A stretch of DNA of 6,513 bases, from positions 1-6,513 of the forward strand of contig SKSL01000105.1 of the NCBI GenBank assembly GCA_007123015.1. Direction: 5' to 3'. Made by a program: the position numbers and the translations under genes. Under the pieces are notes generated by a model. The model had not been told where the DNA came from. It searched no databases and was given only the letters and a program-made list of their open reading frames with translations. This DNA comes from Natronohydrobacter sp. Its GTDB lineage: Bacteria; Pseudomonadota; Alphaproteobacteria; Rhodobacterales; Rhodobacteraceae. Shown piece after piece: positions 1-5,694 of this stretch. Within the stretch, counting starts at the first letter, position 1. Each line of letters starts with the position of its first letter.

Positions 1-696
1 CTTGGGGGCGGGGCAGCCCCTGCGACTGCAGCAACCCCGCAACGTGCAGCGCCCGCACGGCAAGCAGCCGCGCCGGCCCGTTCAGCGACACCCGCTGCGC
101 CCGCCGCAGCCCCTGCGCGCGGTGCCATGCCATTGCGCGGGGACGGGCGGGTCACCGAGGTCCGGCGTCTGAAAGAGCAAGAGCAGTATGCGCGCTGTCT
201 GGCAGCATCACAAAGCCCCAGATCGCTGGATGTGCTCTATGAGCGGTCCTGGTGTGCCTTCAGCCATGATCGACCGACCGAGGCGCTGATGGGTTTTCAG
301 GCCGCAGCCCAGGCAGGGGATGCGCTGGGGCCGAATATACGCCGGGATGCGCATTTCGGCATGGCACTGGCCTATCTGTCCATGAACATGACCGAGCAGG
401 GCGCAGCGGCTGTCTCGCAGGTGCGTCTGAACGAAGCCCAGCATCGCGAGATCGAAACCCTTGTGCTGGATCAGCGCGGCGTGCGGGCCTATCGCGCTGG
501 CGATTATCGTCAGGCCATCGGCTATTTCGATGCGCTTGAAAAGACCAACGGGGCGCTCCGCCGCGATCTGGCGATCCTGCGCGCCTATGCCTATCTGAAT
601 TCCGGCCAGCGCCCGACCGCGCGCGCCGAATTCGAACGGCTGCACGCGCAATTGGCCACAGCCGAAACGCGTCAGGGGCTCAATGCTGCGCGCTAG
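1..696 (+). CDS. TPR-like repeat protein, C-terminal part (5' end outside window)
   Basis: The frame is open from the first base, so the ATG at 127 is probably internal and the gene starts upstream of the window. The first 42 visible residues are a low-complexity Ala/Pro/Arg linker. About 190 residues of mostly helical sequence follow. The clearest TPR unit lies near visible residues 160-185 (GVRAYRAGDYRQAIGYF), with the usual small residue, Tyr and Ala/Phe spacing. Weaker units precede it (around LYERSWCAFSHDRPTEAL) and follow it (AILRAYAYLNSGQRPTARAEF). TPR arrays are protein-protein binding scaffolds; a disordered linker ahead of one suggests a larger multi-domain, perhaps envelope-associated, protein. 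Helical repeats of this kind occur in TPR proteins of exopolysaccharide systems, but no family-defining motif is visible and I do not recognise the gene. An intrinsic terminator about 50 bp after the stop separates it from the curli genes, so co-function with them is only a possibility. Confidence 0.75.
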   Translation, partial: LGGGAAPATAATPQRAAPARQAAAPARSATPAAPAAAPARGAMPLRGDGRVTEVRRLKEQEQYARCLAASQSPRSLDVLYERSWCAFSHDRPTEALMGFQAAAQAGDALGPNIRRDAHFGMALAYLSMNMTEQGAAAVSQVRLNEAQHREIETLVLDQRGVRAYRAGDYRQAIGYFDALEKTNGALRRDLAILRAYAYLNSGQRPTARAEFERLHAQLATAETRQGLNAAR

Positions 697-748
697 GTTT
701 TCGGTGTCGAACGCAGGTTGATCTCCTATCTAATTGAATAAGTTGAAG

Positions 749-777
749 AAAAGCCGCGCCAAAGGGCGCGGCTTTTT
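749..777 (+). terminator. Rho-independent terminator after the TPR gene
   Basis: A 12-bp perfect inverted repeat, AAAAGCCGCGCC (749-760) and GGCGCGGCTTTT (765-776), surrounds the loop AAAG. The 3' arm runs into five T residues (773-777). The GC-rich core with A tract and T tract is the classic intrinsic terminator form. It ends the TPR transcript and implies that the curli genes downstream have their own promoter between about 778 and 915. Confidence 0.9.
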
Positions 778-931
778 GCTGTGCTATCCGATAACAGCGC
801 CTGCAACATCGCATAGCGTCCGGGTGTTATTGTGTGGTCGCCCGATCTGGCCGCAGGGTTGGTGCAGCGGATCATGTGCTACGAACCGCTCTCGAAACCG
901 CACAACACTCAGATCAACAGGAGTTCCTGAC

Positions 932-1375
932 ATGACCTTTTCCTTTACCACCACGCTGACCAGTTCTGCCTTGGCCCTTGCTGTGGCGCTGGTGGCGCTG
1001 CCAGCTGATGCAGGATCCAACCGGGTCGCAGTTGATCAATGGGGGCGCGATCATAGTGCGGCCACATATCAGCGCGGCCACGGGCAACGGATTTCCGTGA
1101 CCCAGCGCGGGCGCAGCAATCTGTCCTTCAACACGCAGGACGGGGCGCGCAACCGGGTCACTGTCGGGCAGGTCGGCTGCGGCAATGTCGCGGATACGGC
1201 TCAGCATGGCGGGCGCAATATCGTCGGTGTCTCGCAGATCGGGTGCCGCAATGATGCGACTGTCACCCAGCAGGGCCATCGCAATGCCATTGGCGTGATC
1301 CAGACTGGCCGCGGCAATACGGCCAATGCCACCCAGCATGGCAATGGCAATGTCGTGCTGATCATTCAGGACTAA
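932..1375 (+). CDS. csgA: Curlin-repeat amyloid subunit (CsgA-like)
   Basis: A 147-residue secreted protein and probably the major curli fibre subunit. The ATG at 932 is chosen because AGGAG (919-923) lies 8 nt upstream and a signal peptide follows directly; the frame is open further upstream, but that sequence crosses the terminator. Residues 1-27 form the signal peptide, with cleavage probably after ADA. Residues 30-147 are five full 22-residue repeats plus an 8-residue ninth strand-like end (QD at the C-terminus). Each repeat fits N-x(3)-V-x-Q-x-G-x(2)-N followed by a second Q-x-G, the curlin pattern that stacks as beta-strand-turn-beta-strand rungs. In curli systems the subunit is secreted by CsgG and polymerises on the cell surface as adhesive, biofilm-forming amyloid. 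Unusual for a curlin, repeats 3 and 4 each carry a Cys (83 and 105) at the same repeat position. A CsgH-like gene follows after 68 bp. The family call is firm; CsgA versus CsgB is less certain. Confidence 0.88.
   Translation: MTFSFTTTLTSSALALAVALVALPADAGSNRVAVDQWGRDHSAATYQRGHGQRISVTQRGRSNLSFNTQDGARNRVTVGQVGCGNVADTAQHGGRNIVGVSQIGCRNDATVTQQGHRNAIGVIQTGRGNTANATQHGNGNVVLIIQD
1019..1372 (+). repeat. Curlin repeat array, 22 codons per unit, 5 full units plus a partial
   Basis: In-frame 66-bp units occupy 1019-1084, 1085-1150, 1151-1216, 1217-1282 and 1283-1348, with a 24-bp partial unit at 1349-1372. Register is perfect: no unit gains or loses a residue. Gln at repeat positions 7 and 18 and Gly at 9 and 20 are present in all full units; Asn at position 1 is replaced by Gln only in unit 2. 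Position 10 reads Arg, Arg, Cys, Cys, Arg across the five units. The units are diverged at DNA level, so this is an old protein repeat and not a recent tandem duplication. Confidence 0.9.
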
Positions 1376-1406
1376 GCCCCCGCGCAGCCGGGGGCCAGCC
1401 CCCCGG
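1376..1406 (+). promoter_or_regulatory. GC-rich intercistronic hairpin(s) between csgA and the csgH-like gene
   Basis: Starting immediately after the csgA stop, two overlapping and mutually exclusive stems can form: GCCCCC (1376-1381) with GGGGGC (1390-1395), or CCGGGGG (1388-1394) with CCCCCGG (1400-1406). There is no T tract, so this is not a standard intrinsic terminator. A stable hairpin just after an abundant-subunit cistron commonly protects the upstream message or partly stops transcription. That role is an inference from position and structure. Confidence 0.5.
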
Positions 1407-1443
1407 CGGCCCTTTGACACATGCTCTGGAAAGGAGCCGATCC

Positions 1444-1839
1444 ATGTCTGTCATGCCCTATACGATTGCCGCCCTCGTCATCACTGGTGCCGCCTGCACG
1501 GCCAGCCTTGCCACGTCTCAGGGGGCCGCATCCCAGAGCGCCACGGCCAAAGAGGCGCTGGTCTGCGCCTTGCACCTGCGCGAGACCAGCCGCCAGGTCA
1601 CGATCATCGCCGAGGCCACGGCCCACCACGCCCTGCATGGCACCTATCAGCTGGACATCGACCAGCGCAGTGCGTCCGGGCGGGCCACGATCCGTCAGGG
1701 CGGTGCGTTCGACCTCAAGCCCGGCGAGAGCGCCACTCTGAGTGAGGCCAGTTTCGCAGGCCGTGCGCGCGATTTCACTGCTGAACTGACGCTCAAGGCC
1801 AATGGCCAGACCCACACCTGTCGGTCTGCGGCCCTGTAA
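1444..1839 (+). CDS. csgH: CsgH-like curli amyloid-inhibiting chaperone
   Basis: A 131-residue exported protein recognised as the alphaproteobacterial CsgH relative of CsgC. These are small periplasmic immunoglobulin-like beta-sandwich proteins that stop curlin subunits from forming amyloid before export. The ATG at 1444 has AAGGAG (1431-1436) 7 nt upstream; the ATG at 1453 is a possible alternative. Residues 1 to about 23 form a hydrophobic signal segment that unusually has no Lys or Arg. After a Ser/Ala/Gln-rich spacer, the beta-rich domain runs from about residue 38 to 131, with the typical stretches GTYQLDIDQRSASG, IRQGGAFDLKPGESATL and FTAELTLKANGQ. Cys41 and Cys126 lie in the predicted first and last strands and could form a disulfide; the CxC motif of E. 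coli CsgC is absent. The gene sits between two curlin-repeat genes, which strongly supports the role. Its stop codon lies in the loop of a hairpin. Confidence 0.82.
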   Translation: MSVMPYTIAALVITGAACTASLATSQGAASQSATAKEALVCALHLRETSRQVTIIAEATAHHALHGTYQLDIDQRSASGRATIRQGGAFDLKPGESATLSEASFAGRARDFTAELTLKANGQTHTCRSAAL

Positions 1840-1848
1840 CAGGGCCGC
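1828..1848 (+). promoter_or_regulatory. Perfect 9-bp hairpin with the csgH stop codon in its loop
   Basis: GCGGCCCTG (1828-1836) and CAGGGCCGC (1840-1848) are perfect complements, and the three bases between them are the TAA stop codon of the csgH-like gene. Only a weak T-containing run (TTCGCTTT) follows, so it could be an inefficient terminator, or a hairpin that a ribosome finishing csgH would disrupt. Either would set expression of the second curlin gene relative to the first two. The structure is seen in sequence; the function is inferred. Confidence 0.55.
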
Positions 1849-1881
1849 TTCGCTTTCACATTGTCACAAAGGACACCTGCC

Positions 1882-2292
1882 ATGTTCCCAACACCTCACC
1901 TGTCCCGCCTGGCGCGCAGCGCTGCCATCGCGTGCACTCTGGCCCTGTCTGCCACAGCATTGGGGGCCACAACGCTGTCGCTGTCGCTGAATGCGCGCAA
2001 CGCGGATGAGGCGCGTGTGCTCAGCACGGCCATTACCCTTTATGCCATCCATCGCGATATCCGTTCCGGGGCCGATATCCGGCAACTCGGGCGCAATCAT
2101 CTGGTGCAACTGACCCAATCGGGCAGCGGCAATCAGGGGATCATCCGTCAGCGCGGGCGGGACCATGACGCAAGCCTGACGCAGCGCGGCGGCCATAATG
2201 CGCAAGTGATCCTGCAATATGGGCAGGGCGCGCGCGCAGATATCCGCCAGACAGGCGGTCAGGCCGGCATCCTGATCCAGATCGCGCCCTGA
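1882..2292 (+). CDS. Second curlin-repeat protein (CsgB- or CsgA-like minor subunit)
   Basis: A 136-residue secreted protein. The ATG at 1882 is preceded by AAAGGA (1868-1873) at 8 nt, and a typical signal peptide begins there (basic n-region with Arg9 and Arg12, hydrophobic core to about residue 28, cleavage near LGA/TT). Residues 30-61 are non-repetitive. Residues 62-127 are three 22-residue curlin repeats and 128-136 a partial fourth; Gln and Gly spacing matches the first curlin. The repeats are richer in Arg (IRQLGR, IRQRGRDH, ADIRQTG) and contain no Cys. Fewer repeats, a distinct N-terminal segment and basic repeats would suit a nucleator or minor subunit comparable to CsgB, which starts fibre growth at the cell surface. 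However, the repeats alone do not separate CsgB from CsgA. The start is 42 bp after the csgH-like stop, consistent with one transcription unit. Confidence 0.82.
   Translation: MFPTPHLSRLARSAAIACTLALSATALGATTLSLSLNARNADEARVLSTAITLYAIHRDIRSGADIRQLGRNHLVQLTQSGSGNQGIIRQRGRDHDASLTQRGGHNAQVILQYGQGARADIRQTGGQAGILIQIAP
2065..2289 (+). repeat. Curlin repeat array, three full units plus a partial
   Basis: In-frame 66-bp units lie at 2065-2130, 2131-2196 and 2197-2262, with a 27-bp partial at 2263-2289. Gln at repeat positions 7 and 18 and Gly at 9 and 20 are kept in each full unit. The Asn at position 1 is lost in the first unit (Ser) and in the partial one (Ala). Register matches the array in the first curlin gene, so the two proteins could stack in one fibre. 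Confidence 0.82.
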
Positions 2293-2334
2293 TTTGCGGG
2301 CTTTCGCAGACAGGCCAAAGCCGGTAAGTCACAG

Positions 2335-2340
2335 CATAAT
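2335..2340 (+). promoter_or_regulatory. Possible -10 element ahead of the ABC transporter gene
   Basis: CATAAT matches five of six bases of the sigma-70 -10 consensus and lies in the locally AT-richer 71-bp gap after the second curlin gene. No good -35 element is seen at 16-18 bp, and the leader to the TTG start would be under 20 nt. A weak call. A 6-bp inverted repeat (GGCTTT 2299-2304, AAAGCC 2317-2322) in the same gap lacks a T tract and is not called a terminator. Confidence 0.25.
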
Positions 2341-2363
2341 TCGACCTATGACACGGACCCGCC

Positions 2364-4157
2364 TTGGCACAGACAAAGCCCCAAGCCCCTTCCCATGCGG
2401 GCAATGATCGTATCATCGCGCGTTGGCTTTGGGAAAGTTTCATCCGCCAGCGGATGAAATTCATCTGGTTGGCTGTGGGTTTGATGGTGGCCGAGGCGCT
2501 GATGCTGGGGGCCTTCAGCTATCTGGTGCAGCCAATGTTCGATCAGGTTCTGATCGCGGGCGAAGCTGGTCAGGTCTATCTTGTCGCCATCGCCATGGGG
2601 GCTGTGTTCTTCGGGCGGGGGCTGGCACGGCTGGCGCATAAGTCAGTGATGGTCTGGCAGGCGGAGTCCGCGACTGCTGATCTGCAAACCATGTTGCTTG
2701 CGCATCTTACCCGGCTGGATCAGGGATTTTTCAAGCTGAACGCGCCCGGTGTCCTGATCGAGCGTGTGCGCGGCGACTCGCTGGCCTTGCAACGCGTCTT
2801 TACAGGCCTGATCACAGGTCTGGGGCGCGATGGGGCCGCGGTGATCGTGCTTTTTGGGGTTGCGCTCTGGACGGACTGGCTCTGGACGCTGGTCGCACTC
2901 ATCGGCATCCCGGCCTTTGGTCTGCCGCTGGTCGCGTTGCAACGGCTGGTGCGGCGGCGCAGCCGGGATGCGCGTGTGGCAGCGGCGCAAAGCTCGAACC
3001 GGCTGGACGAGGCGTTTCACGGTATTGCCACCTTGCAACTGACGGGCAGCGAGGCGCGCGAGGTCGGGCGGTTTCGCACGATCATGCAGCGCTACGTCTC
3101 GAAATCCACGCGCGCCGCCATCGGGCAGGCGGCCATCCCCACAGTGATGGATTTCGGCGCAGCGCTGGGCTTTGCGCTGGTACTGATCTATGGCGGCATG
3201 CAGATTATCGAGGGCACCCGCACCGTCGGGCAGTTCATGTCCTTCTTCACTGCCCTTGGCTTGCTGTTCGAGCCGCTGCGCCGTTTCGTGTCTCTCACAG
3301 CGGATTGGCAGAACATCGTCGCCTCGCTTGAACGTACCCATGCGCTGTTGCAGGAAGTCCCGCGCGTGACCAACCCCGCGCCGCCGCATGCGCCAGTCCC
3401 TGCGCGCGATCAGGCCAGTGTCGAATTGCGCAATGTCGATTTCGCCTATGGCGCCGAGCCCGTTCTGCGCGATCTGAGCTTCACCGCGCCCGCAGGCAAG
3501 ACCACTGCGATTGTCGGGCCGTCCGGGGCAGGCAAGACGACAGTGTTCGGTCTGCTGACCCGTCTGGCCGATGTGAATGCCGGGGCCGTTCTGGTCGGCG
3601 GGCAGGATGTGCGCGCGATGGATCTGGCCGCGCTGCGCGGGCTGTTTGCTGTGGTCAGTCAGGACACTGCGCTGTTTGATGAATCGCTGCGCGCGAATAT
3701 CCTGATGGGGGCTGAAGATGTCTCGGAAGCGGCGTTGCAGCGCGCCTTGAAAGCGGCGCATGTCGATGATTTCCTGCCGCTCCTGCCCGATGGGCTGGAC
3801 AGTCTGGCCGGGCCGCGCGGATCATCGCTGTCAGGGGGGCAGCGCCAGCGCGTCGCGATTGCCCGCGCCCTGCTGCGCGATGCGCCGATCCTGCTGCTGG
3901 ATGAGGCCACCAGCGCGCTCGATGCCAAATCCGAAGCGGTCGTGCAGGAGGCGCTGGAAAATCTGGTGCAGGGGCGCACAACGCTGGTGATTGCGCATCG
4001 GCTGTCCACTGTGCGCAATGCGGATCAGATCATTGTCATGGATCGCGGCGCAGTGGTCGAGCAGGGCACGCATGCAGAGCTTCTGGCCCAGGGCGGCGTC
4101 TATGCGCGGCTCTATGCGCTACAATTCAAAGAGGGCGCTCAGGCAAATTCGCCCTGA
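2364..4157 (+). CDS. MsbA-family ABC exporter (fused membrane and ATPase half-transporter)
   Basis: A 597-residue type I ABC exporter half, expected to work as an inner-membrane homodimer. The membrane domain spans roughly residues 30-310, with hydrophobic segments near 34-55, 70-90, 157-192 (two helices), 258-282 and 288-305. The ATPase domain covers about 350-590: A-loop Tyr362, Walker A GPSGAGKT 385-392 (Lys391), Q-loop Gln433, signature LSGGQ 489-493, Walker B ILLLDE 509-514 (catalytic Glu514), D-loop SALD and H-loop His545. All catalytic residues are present. Overall shape and the ending (GTHAELLAQGGVYARLYALQF) resemble MsbA, the lipid A-core flippase, but related exporters of lipids, peptides or drugs look alike, so the substrate is open. 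The start is taken as TTG at 2364 (GGA at 2355-2357, stop in frame at 2349); the first ATG is at 2454 and would begin at the first membrane helix. The 3' end overlaps imuB on the other strand. Confidence 0.9.
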   Translation: MAQTKPQAPSHAGNDRIIARWLWESFIRQRMKFIWLAVGLMVAEALMLGAFSYLVQPMFDQVLIAGEAGQVYLVAIAMGAVFFGRGLARLAHKSVMVWQAESATADLQTMLLAHLTRLDQGFFKLNAPGVLIERVRGDSLALQRVFTGLITGLGRDGAAVIVLFGVALWTDWLWTLVALIGIPAFGLPLVALQRLVRRRSRDARVAAAQSSNRLDEAFHGIATLQLTGSEAREVGRFRTIMQRYVSKSTRAAIGQAAIPTVMDFGAALGFALVLIYGGMQIIEGTRTVGQFMSFFTALGLLFEPLRRFVSLTADWQNIVASLERTHALLQEVPRVTNPAPPHAPVPARDQASVELRNVDFAYGAEPVLRDLSFTAPAGKTTAIVGPSGAGKTTVFGLLTRLADVNAGAVLVGGQDVRAMDLAALRGLFAVVSQDTALFDESLRANILMGAEDVSEAALQRALKAAHVDDFLPLLPDGLDSLAGPRGSSLSGGQRQRVAIARALLRDAPILLLDEATSALDAKSEAVVQEALENLVQGRTTLVIAHRLSTVRNADQIIVMDRGAVVEQGTHAELLAQGGVYARLYALQFKEGAQANSP

Positions 4158-5611
4158 ACGCACCAGCCATCGCGTTGGGGTGTGTGAAACAGCCACAGCC
4201 GCGCGCCCCGGTCGGTCTGCACCTGCCAGTAATCGCGCAGGCCCGTGCGCCAGGCCGGATCGTCCAGCCACCATTCCGGGCTGATCCGTTCCGGGCCAGA
4301 GGCCGCGACCACCCGCCACCACAGCCCCCGCCATTTGAACCGGCGCGGTACCGCGCGGCCTGTGCCTGCGATGGGTTCGGGCGGGAAGATCACCAGCGGG
4401 CGCGGGGGATGGCCGCTCGGCCAGTCCGCGCAAGGCTCGGAATAGGCGGCAGCGGCGATGCTGAAGGTCTTTTCCGGGATATGGCTGTCGGCGGGCAGAT
4501 AGCGCGTGACATGCTCGAACCCCACGCGGTTGCACAGCCGCGTCAACAGATCGGCCAGATCGTCCTGCGCTTTGGCCCCTGTCGTCGTGATCTGCTGGAC
4601 TGGCAGCGCGTCGACCTGCGGGGCCGTCAGGCGCATCCGGTCAATGCCGAAACCGGCATCCATACCGTCCAGCGCGCGCGCGAAAAGCTGCGCCATGGGG
4701 GCAGGGTCGCGCATGGCGCGGGCCAGACCGATGTCCAGACGCACCACGCTGCCATCCGTGCGCGACAGTTCCAGCGCCAGCCGCCGCGCGCCCATTTCCG
4801 CCCCGCGCAGATGCTCGCAGAGTCGTACGAGCAGACGGTCAAGCCCGGCAGTGATATCCCCCATCAGCCCGATAGGTTCTGGCAGGGACAGGCGTACTGC
4901 AAAAACGGGCGGATCCGGGGCCGGGGTGACAGGTTCCGGCACTGCCCCCAGCGCCTGATCCAGCCGCAGCATCGGGGCCGTGCCAAAGCGGCGCACCAGA
5001 CCTGCGCGCGGCACCTGGGTCAGATCGCGGATGATGCGCAGGCCCAGACGGTGCAGCCCCTCGACTGTTTCCGGGTCCAGCCGCAATGCTGCAAGCGGCA
5101 GGGGCATCAGGCGGCGCGCGGCCTCGCCTGTGGGCACCACGCCACCCTGTCCGAAATGCGCGACCGCCCAGGCCGTGCCGCGCGTCTCGGCCACGGCCAT
5201 GCGCGCGTCAAACCCCATGCGCGCCAGCCGTGCGGCCAGATCATCGAGCAGCGCCGCTTCGCCCCCCATCAGATGGGCCGCGCCCGTGATGTCCAGTACC
5301 AGCCCGTCCAGCCCATCGACGGCGGCCCAGGGGCAATAACGCAACGCCCAGCGGCGCAAGCCCTCCAGCGCCTGCGCATCGGCGATGGGGTCAGCGGGGC
5401 GCGTCAGCAGATTGGGGCAGAGCGCGCGCGCATCGGCCAACCCCATGCCGCGTGCCAGTCCGCGCGCCTGCGCCTCATGGTTCAGGCAGGTCAGCCGATC
5501 CGCGCCGCGTTCCTTGGCCACCAGCGCAAACGCCCCCGGCGCGGGTCTGCGGCGCAGCGACAGGTCAGCAGCAAAGCGGGGCAACCAGAGCGAGAGGATA
5601 CGGCGAGTCAT
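4139..5611 (-). CDS. imuB: ImuB, catalytically inactive Y-family polymerase homologue (SOS mutagenesis)
   Basis: A 490-residue ImuB-type protein. ImuB is the hub of the ImuA-ImuB-DnaE2 mutasome: it binds the sliding clamp and recruits the error-prone polymerase DnaE2 during translesion synthesis. The N-terminus (LSLWLPRFAADLSLRRRP) is the family hallmark. The first catalytic acid of active Y-family polymerases is missing there, and the usual Asp-Glu pair of the second motif reads Asp-Gly (around residues 99-110, GLDGLVLDITG). Little-finger-like sequence follows from about 235 (LSLPEPIGL). The C-terminal domain ends RDYWQVQTDRGARLWLF and then CVQGEFA, close to the usual ImuB tail. Start and length are normal. 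The leader has no clear Shine-Dalgarno sequence, and a LexA box lies only 10 nt upstream of the ATG, so damage-inducible expression is expected. imuA normally precedes imuB, but here accA diverges upstream and a convergent ABC gene lies downstream. Confidence in identity is high. Confidence 0.93.
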   Translation of the reverse strand: MTRRILSLWLPRFAADLSLRRRPAPGAFALVAKERGADRLTCLNHEAQARGLARGMGLADARALCPNLLTRPADPIADAQALEGLRRWALRYCPWAAVDGLDGLVLDITGAAHLMGGEAALLDDLAARLARMGFDARMAVAETRGTAWAVAHFGQGGVVPTGEAARRLMPLPLAALRLDPETVEGLHRLGLRIIRDLTQVPRAGLVRRFGTAPMLRLDQALGAVPEPVTPAPDPPVFAVRLSLPEPIGLMGDITAGLDRLLVRLCEHLRGAEMGARRLALELSRTDGSVVRLDIGLARAMRDPAPMAQLFARALDGMDAGFGIDRMRLTAPQVDALPVQQITTTGAKAQDDLADLLTRLCNRVGFEHVTRYLPADSHIPEKTFSIAAAAYSEPCADWPSGHPPRPLVIFPPEPIAGTGRAVPRRFKWRGLWWRVVAASGPERISPEWWLDDPAWRTGLRDYWQVQTDRGARLWLFHTPQRDGWCVQGEFA

Positions 5612-5621
5612 CGGACCAAGT

Positions 5622-5636
5622 GTTCATATAATGTTC
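5622..5636 (-). promoter_or_regulatory. LexA-binding SOS box of imuB
   Basis: The plus strand reads GTTC-ATATAAT-GTTC, a perfect match to the alphaproteobacterial LexA operator GTTC-N7-GTTC (GAAC-N7-GAAC on the imuB strand). It begins 10 nt upstream of the imuB start codon, so bound LexA would cover the promoter or transcription start. The AT-rich spacer also spells TATAAT on the plus strand (5627-5632), a -10 consensus pointing towards accA, though only a weak -35 (GAGTCA, 5605-5610) is present. Confidence 0.85.
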
Positions 5637-5694
5637 CAATCTAGATCTGTGTCTGCACCGAGTCGAGTCTGGCCCTGATCCGATTGCAAATTCA

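Noticed and set aside
709..723. GAAC-N7-GATC, resembling a second LexA box after the TPR gene
   Set aside because: The second half-site has a mismatch (GATC instead of GAAC), and it lies upstream of a terminator and not near a start codon that it could control.
734..931. An upstream extension of the first curlin reading frame from TTG at 734
   Set aside because: It would run through the intrinsic terminator and has no ribosome binding site. The ATG at 932 has both a Shine-Dalgarno sequence and a signal peptide.
1019..1372. The 66-bp periodicity as a CRISPR-like or DNA-level tandem repeat
   Set aside because: The units are strongly diverged in DNA, are in frame, and keep only the curlin protein pattern, with no constant repeat and variable spacer structure.
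914..1420. A minus-strand open frame with regular repeats opposite the first curlin
   Set aside because: Its periodicity is only the reverse complement of the curlin repeat codons; there is no ribosome binding site or signal sequence.
1882..1938. Cys18 of the second curlin as a lipoprotein lipid-attachment site
   Set aside because: The preceding residues (AIA) do not fit the lipobox, and the hydrophobic core continues beyond the Cys to a normal cleavage site near residue 28.
2643..3761. A 372-codon minus-strand open frame inside the ABC exporter gene
   Set aside because: It is antisense to intact membrane and ATPase motifs, has no ribosome binding site, and its composition is that of a shadow frame.
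4175..5644. A 489-codon plus-strand open frame opposite imuB
   Set aside because: Composition is Arg/Gln/His/Pro-rich without any recognisable domain, as expected for a shadow of a GC-rich gene. The minus-strand frame is a complete ImuB.
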